A program made the position numbers and the translations under genes. A stretch of DNA of 45,691 nt, from NCBI RefSeq assembly GCF_015645445.1, contig NZ_JADOGI010000066.1:1-45691 (forward strand). Direction: 5' to 3'. Numbering within the stretch: position 1 is the stretch's first letter; every line of letters begins with the position of its first letter. Source of the stretch: Nonomuraea cypriaca (GTDB lineage Bacteria; Actinomycetota; Actinomycetes; Streptosporangiales; Streptosporangiaceae). Shown piece by piece: positions 41,788-45,691 of this stretch. The notes under the pieces are model-generated. The model was given only the letters and a program-made list of their open reading frames with translations, ran no database searches and was not told the DNA's origin.

Positions 41788-42843
41788 GAAATCGAGGCCG
41801 ACCGCCCGGCCGAGGTGAACCGGATGGCGCACCTGCCGATCGAGCAGCGTGAGAGTGCCGCGCCCGCTGGTGATCACGGTGCCGTCGGCGACCGCGTCCA
41901 GCGCGGGCACGCTCAGCGAACCGGCCCGGCCCGACAGGGCGGCCAGCATGGCGACGGCCTCGTAGCAGCCGTGGCCGTGGGCGTTGAGCATGGGGGCGTC
42001 CTGGCCGAACCTGGCCGCGTACCGCTCGGCGAAGTCGAGGCTGGCCTCGGTCGGCAGGTCGCGGAAGTAGCCCATCGACGCGTAGAGCTCGCCGGTGCCG
42101 TCGCCGCCGATGCCCAGCAGGCCGTGCTCCTCCAGCGCGCCGCACAGCCGGGCCGCGCCGAGCCCGCCGGCGGCGTACGCGCGGTTGAACGCCATCAGAT
42201 CGCTGCCGATCAGCGTCAGCAGGATCGCGTCCGGCCGGGCTGCGGCCACCCGGTCGAGCCGGTGCACCGCCTCGCCGAAGCGGACGAGGCTCTCGCCCAC
42301 CACGGTCGCGCCCAGGGCGTGCAGGCGGTGGCGGGCGGCGGCGTGCACGAGGCGCGGCCAGATGTAGTCGTTGCCCAGGAGATACCAGCGGCGGGCCCGG
42401 CGCGGGCCGGCCAGCCACTCGATGCCCGGCGTCAGCTGCCGGTCCGGGGTCTCGCCGAGGAAGTAGACGCCCGGCGCGTGGCCGCCGCCCTCGTAGGGCG
42501 GCCCGTAGACGAACGGCACCCGCCCGGCGATCGCCGCCACCACCGCGACCCGCACGTCGCTCGCGTGCGTGCCCGCGACCGCCTCGATCGTGCAAGAGCC
42601 GACCAGCTCGGCGACCTCGGCGGCCACCTCGCGCGCCGGGCGCCCGCCGTCGATCAGGACCAGCTCGACCGGCCGGCCAAGCACGCCACCCCTGGCGTTG
42701 AGCTCCTCGGCGGCCAGCACGGCGCAGTTGATCGCGCACGGCCCCACCAGGCCGAGCACCCCCGATACGGGCACGACCAGGCCGATTCTGATCGAGGTCG
42801 AGGGCAGGAGCCGGGCTTCCCAAGGATCGACGATCGCCGCCAC
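41764..42843 (-). CDS. AmiC/UrtA-like amide-binding protein without signal peptide
   Basis: This protein of about 359 residues has the type I periplasmic-binding fold (IRIGLVVPVSGVLGLVG, AAEELNARGGVLGRPVEL in part, FVYGPPYEGG, WYLLGNDYIWPR). It resembles amide sensors (AmiC) and UrtA. No signal peptide or lipobox precedes the fold. A cytosolic amide sensor is likely, as AmiC is in amidase operons. No ANTAR regulator (AmiR) is nearby. The GTG at 42843 with GGGAGGA upstream was preferred over ATG 42876. Confidence 0.8.
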   Translation of the reverse strand: MAAIVDPWEARLLPSTSIRIGLVVPVSGVLGLVGPCAINCAVLAAEELNARGGVLGRPVELVLIDGGRPAREVAAEVAELVGSCTIEAVAGTHASDVRVAVVAAIAGRVPFVYGPPYEGGGHAPGVYFLGETPDRQLTPGIEWLAGPRRARRWYLLGNDYIWPRLVHAAARHRLHALGATVVGESLVRFGEAVHRLDRVAAARPDAILLTLIGSDLMAFNRAYAAGGLGAARLCGALEEHGLLGIGGDGTGELYASMGYFRDLPTEASLDFAERYAARFGQDAPMLNAHGHGCYEAVAMLAALSGRAGSLSVPALDAVADGTVITSGRGTLTLLDRQVRHPVHLGRAVGLDFFLEKPFH

Positions 42844-42891
42844 GCGTACGAGTATCCTCCCTCTTAGCACCCCCACGAAAGGACCTGCACC

Positions 42892-43338
42892 ATGACCACC
42901 TCTGGGCTCGGGTCCTCACTTGCCTATCTCCTCAGCCGTGCGGACCGCAGCGTCAACAGGGCGCTGGCGGCGGTGCTGGCCGGTGAGGAGGTCACGGTCG
43001 AGCAGTGGCGCATCATGCGGGCGCTGGCCGACGGGCACGGAGACTCGATGGGCGTGCTGGCCGAGGCCGTGCTGATGCCGGCGCCGACGCTGACCAAGGC
43101 CGTCGACCGGCTGATCGATCGGGCCCTGGTCTATCGCGGGCCGTCGATGGGCGATCGGCGGCGGGTGGCGGTGCTCGTCTCGGACCGGGGGGCCGAGTTG
43201 CTCGCCCGGGTGGACGGCGCGGTGGCCGAGCACCACCGGCTCATCGCGCTCGCGTTCGGCCAGGAACGGACCGAGCAGCTCATGCGCGACCTGGAAAGCC
43301 TGGTGGAGGCCCTCGACTACGCCGAACTCAGAGCCTGA
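42892..43338 (+). CDS. MarR-family regulator
   Basis: This 148-residue protein has the MarR winged helix (VEQWRIMRALADG, MPAPTLTKAVDRLIDRALVYR in part, DRRRVAVLVSDRG). It is divergent from the AmiC-like gene and is a likely regulator of the amide cluster. The start ATG 42892 follows AAAGGA. Its 3' end forms part of a 36-bp repeat. Confidence 0.92.
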   Translation: MTTSGLGSSLAYLLSRADRSVNRALAAVLAGEEVTVEQWRIMRALADGHGDSMGVLAEAVLMPAPTLTKAVDRLIDRALVYRGPSMGDRRRVAVLVSDRGAELLARVDGAVAEHHRLIALAFGQERTEQLMRDLESLVEALDYAELRA

Positions 43339-43500
43339 CCCCGCCAGGGCTCTGGAGCGCGCGGGAGACCACGCCGGCCTCGGGGCTCTGGAGCGCGCGG
43401 GAGACCACGCCGAACTCGGGGCTCTGGCGGGCGCGGGCGACTACGGCGAGCTCGGCGCCTGATCGCCGGGGTTCTGGAGCGCGCGGGCGAAGAACGCCGC
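43321..43500. repeat. 36-bp repeats joining convergent 3' ends of marR and tetR
   Basis: GCTCTGG-headed units begin at 43349, 43385 and 43421 (period 36), and a related GTTCTGG unit at 43471 lies inside tetR. They read roughly GCTCTGGAGCGCGCGGGAGA then CCACGCCGAACTCGG. The left edge contains the marR end (GCCGAACTC...GCCTGA). The right edge contains the tetR end and TAG stop (43443-43441). The minus-strand frame reads RALQSP-type copies beyond the tetR stop. Confidence 0.88.
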
Positions 43501-44106
43501 GTGTGACGTCATGCGGTGGCGGGCCCGCTCGCGCTGCGCCGGGGTGGCGTCCGAGTGCAGCCACAGCACGCGGGCGTGCGCCATCGGGGCGAGCAGGGCG
43601 TAGGCGAGGTCGTCAGGACCGCCCAGGTCCGTACGGATCCGCCCCTCGGACAACCACCCGCCGAACACCTCTGACAAGTGGGCGAGGGCGTCCTCGATGC
43701 CGGCGTTCAGCGCCTCGTCGTGGATCAGCCCGTCGCGGGAGGCCAGGCTCACGACCTGCCAGGACCGCGGGGTGTCCCAGGCCGCCAGCACCCGCGCCGC
43801 GAAGGACTCGACGAAGGCGGCCGGGTCCTGCGGCGCCTCGTCGGCGGCCACCACGGCGGCCTGGGGCCCGGCCAGGGCCATGGCGGCGTCGTAGATCGCG
43901 CGTTTGCCGTCGAAGTGGGCATACAGGACGCTCTCGCTCAGGCCCACCTCCCTGGCGATGGCCCGGACGGAGGTGCCCGCGTAGCCCTTCTGGGCGAACA
44001 GGCGCAGCGCGGCGTCGAGGAGCGCGGCCTTCGTGTCGCCTGCCTCGGCCTTGGAAGGGCGGCCGGGACGGCGGCGGCCGGTGGTGGTGCTCACCAGGAC
44101 ATCCAA
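43441..44106 (-). CDS. TetR-family regulator (divergent from MBL hydrolase)
   Basis: This 221-residue regulator has the helix-turn-helix TSVRAIAREVGLSESVLYAHF, preceded by a basic GRRRPGRPSK tail. The ATG 44106 follows AAGGTG; a GTG at 44094 is an alternative start. It likely controls itself and the divergent MBL hydrolase through the palindrome at 44120-44137. Confidence 0.92.
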   Translation of the reverse strand: MDVLVSTTTGRRRPGRPSKAEAGDTKAALLDAALRLFAQKGYAGTSVRAIAREVGLSESVLYAHFDGKRAIYDAAMALAGPQAAVVAADEAPQDPAAFVESFAARVLAAWDTPRSWQVVSLASRDGLIHDEALNAGIEDALAHLSEVFGGWLSEGRIRTDLGGPDDLAYALLAPMAHARVLWLHSDATPAQRERARHRMTSHAAFFARALQNPGDQAPSSP

Positions 44107-44119
44107 TCACCTTGAAAAT

Positions 44120-44137
44120 TAATCGATCGTTCGATTA
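44120..44137. promoter_or_regulatory. TetR operator between tetR and MBL-hydrolase gene
   Basis: TAATCGA, TCGT, TCGATTA forms an 18-bp palindrome of the AATCGATCGTTCGATT kind common for TetR proteins. TTGAAA (44112-44117) and TAGTTT (44136-44141), 18 bases apart, may be the hydrolase promoter, with the operator between them. Binding would block the promoter. Confidence 0.7.
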
Positions 44138-44170
44138 GTTTAGAGAGAGACGAAGGGAAAGGAAGCGAAG

Positions 44171-45166
44171 ATGTCCAGATCACGGATTCCTGAGCGCGAG
44201 ATCGCCGAGCGGCCCGAGGGCTTCGGCGGGCCGAACCTGTCGCCGGTGGGGCTGGAGCTGGCGCCCCACGAGTTCGCCGAGGGCGTGTACGCGCTGATGG
44301 CGACCATCCCGCCCAAGGACAACAACGGGGTGGTGGCCGGGCGTGACGCGGCGCTGGTGATCGACGCCGGTATAACGCCAGAAGTGTCGGCGAAGATCCG
44401 GGCGGCGGTCGCCGACCTCACCGACCGGCCACTGCGCTACCTGGTCAACACGACCTACCACGGTGACCACACCTTCGGCAACGCCGCGTTCCCCGACGAG
44501 GTGGTGATCGTCTCGTCGCGGGTCAACAAGGAGAACATGAGCGACCTGGCGTACGAGAAGGAGACCAGGTCCGCCAACATGTACGGCGACGGCGCCCTCC
44601 TCGACGCGGTCACCACGTGGCGGCGGCCCGACCTCACGTTCGACTCCCATGCCGAGATCGACCTCGGCGGCCGGGTGGTCCAGCTCCACCACTTCGGCCC
44701 AGGCAACGGCCCCGGCGACACCGTCGTGTACGTCCCCGACACCCGCACCGCCTGGACCGGCAACTTCGTCTGCCACGCCGGCGTCGGCCACATGCTGCTC
44801 CAGGGCGGCCCCGAGCCGTACGCGGAGTCGTTGCGCAGGATGCGTGAGGCCCTGCCCGAGCTGGAGACCATCGTCCCCGGCCATGGCCCGATGGGCGACG
44901 GGCCCGCCGCGATCGACTGGTTCATCGGCTACCTGGAGCGGCTGCACGACGAGGTCCTGGGCAGTGTGCAGGCGGGCCGCCGCCTGGAGGAGACGTTCGC
45001 GGTGTGCACTAACCCGTGGGCCGAACGCCTGGATCCGGCGCTGTCGGCCGCCCTGGCCCGCTACCCGGTGCCGCGGGAACTGGCGCAGGAAGGCATGCTC
45101 GCCCTCTGCCGTGACCTGCACCGGCTCAACATCCTGTCCACCTACCGCCTCTACGGCAGCCAGTAG
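44171..45166 (+). CDS. MBL-fold metallo-hydrolase
   Basis: This 331-residue protein has the metallo-beta-lactamase fold motif HGDHT in TYHGDHTFGN (about residue 98), a later Asp/His ligand region (GPGNGPGDTVVYVP, GNFVCHAGVGH) and PGHGPMGDG. Relatives are quinoprotein-type or alkyl-sulfatase-like hydrolases; substrate unknown. Controlled by the divergent TetR. It overlaps the convergent cupin gene by 16 bases, and this junction has no tandem repeat. Confidence 0.88.
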   Translation: MSRSRIPEREIAERPEGFGGPNLSPVGLELAPHEFAEGVYALMATIPPKDNNGVVAGRDAALVIDAGITPEVSAKIRAAVADLTDRPLRYLVNTTYHGDHTFGNAAFPDEVVIVSSRVNKENMSDLAYEKETRSANMYGDGALLDAVTTWRRPDLTFDSHAEIDLGGRVVQLHHFGPGNGPGDTVVYVPDTRTAWTGNFVCHAGVGHMLLQGGPEPYAESLRRMREALPELETIVPGHGPMGDGPAAIDWFIGYLERLHDEVLGSVQAGRRLEETFAVCTNPWAERLDPALSAALARYPVPRELAQEGMLALCRDLHRLNILSTYRLYGSQ

Positions 45167-45633
45167 GTGTCGTGGCGGATGTAGAACTCCGCCTTCTCCT
45201 CCTCGCTCCTGCCCGCCAGGTCGAGCAGCCCCTCGAAGTAGCCCTCCCTGGGCGCGCCCGGGGCGAAGTGCAGCAGCATGGTGGCGGGCGCGCCGGACTC
45301 GTTGCGGAAGCCGTGCACCCCGCCCTCCGGCACGTGCACCCAGTCGCCCGGGCTGGTGTCGATCCAGCGCGAGCCGTCGTAGATGCGCACCGATCCTTCG
45401 AGGATGTAGAACGACTCGGAGATCGACTTGTGGAAGTGCGGGCTCGGCCCGGACGGCTCCGGGCCCATGACCCAGCGGTAGAGGCCGAACTGGCCGTTGG
45501 TGGTGGCGCCGGTGGCCAGGTAGTGGACCGTGTTGCCGGTCGGGTAGACCAGCTCGGGCTCATGGGCGAGCGGGCGGTACGTGGCGCTCAGCTCGCCGGT
45601 CTCACCTTTGTAGCGCGGCTCCGGATATGTCAT
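45151..45633 (-). CDS. cupin-domain protein
   Basis: This 160-residue protein has a single cupin barrel: PSPHFHKSISESFYILEGSVRI (in part, metal ligands His-x-His and Glu) and GDWVHVPEGGVHGFRNES (second motif, His). Start ATG 45633 follows GGGAGGA. Small cupins of this type bind a metal and act as enzymes or sensors. Function unknown. Confidence 0.88.
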   Translation of the reverse strand: MTYPEPRYKGETGELSATYRPLAHEPELVYPTGNTVHYLATGATTNGQFGLYRWVMGPEPSGPSPHFHKSISESFYILEGSVRIYDGSRWIDTSPGDWVHVPEGGVHGFRNESGAPATMLLHFAPGAPREGYFEGLLDLAGRSEEEKAEFYIRHDTYWLP

Positions 45634-45691
45634 GACACCATCCTCCCAGGTCACCCGGGCGTCGAGGCGCCCGCGGTCGCGGGGTGGGGAG

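Noticed and set aside
1..45691. tRNA, rRNA, insertion sequences, integrases or phage genes
   Set aside because: None recognised anywhere in the window; the toxin-antitoxin insertion has no visible recombinase.

Overview
The window is high-GC DNA with tightly packed genes, many GTG starts and many ATGA/GTGA stop-start overlaps. Gene content (DUF397/XRE-DUF5753/anti-sigma-type ATPase set, DUF2630, WXG100, receptor Ser/Thr kinase, leaderless-looking TetR targets) points to a filamentous actinomycete, probably Streptosporangiaceae such as a Nonomuraea relative. The genus is inference.

Layout. 18-5152 (minus): urease operon ureA-ureB-ureC-ureF-ureG-ureD, without ureE. 5351-9835 (plus): divergent urea ABC importer urtABCDE. 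9928-15035: Mut7-C/zinc-ribbon protein, a TAXI solute-binding lipoprotein, a histidine kinase/response regulator pair and an MHS-type symporter. 15155-17197: a membrane Ser/Thr kinase fused to an extracellular GH6-like domain that lacks the catalytic acids. 17249-19323: tandem GNAT, DUF2630, dimethylargininase. 19464-21291: leuA behind a leucine leader peptide. 21397-22344: a HigBA-type toxin-antitoxin pair between leuA and a second, broken copy of the leuA 3' end. 22386-25419 (minus): WXG100-like protein, 734-aa protein of unknown function and a lipoprotein. 25420-29246: decayed accessory zone with a frameshifted AbiEi-like gene, DUF397/XRE/ATPase set and a frameshifted Uma2-like gene. 29363-34043: TetR-controlled cassette of an MFS exporter, a PEP-synthase/rifampin-phosphotransferase-like enzyme and the TetR gene. 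34202-39195: PadR with membrane protein, TetR divergent from YrdB/epimerase/oxidoreductase, and a trypsin-like protease. 39271-43338: formamidase, amino-acid/amide permease, AmiC-like binding protein and MarR. 43441-45633: TetR divergent from an MBL-fold hydrolase, then a cupin.

How the genes fit together. Nitrogen scavenging is the main metabolic theme: urea import and hydrolysis at one end, amide import, sensing and hydrolysis at the other, and dimethylarginine hydrolysis between. Several small regulators sit divergent from their likely targets with clear palindromes between.

Most unusual property. Short tandem duplications (about 18-60 bp) occur at ten or more places. Four of the convergent gene pairs (urtE/Mut7-C, TAXI/kinase, tetR/membrane protein, marR/tetR) have repeats whose unit contains or closely resembles the ends of both genes. 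In-frame repeats expand UreF (about 195 extra residues), the MFS exporter and the PEP-synthase-like protein. The ureC-ureF spacer stays open in the reading frame shared by both genes. An 18-bp array multiplies the ribosome-binding site and start codon of the formamidase gene. These look like products of one mutational process and are the main candidates for something not yet described.
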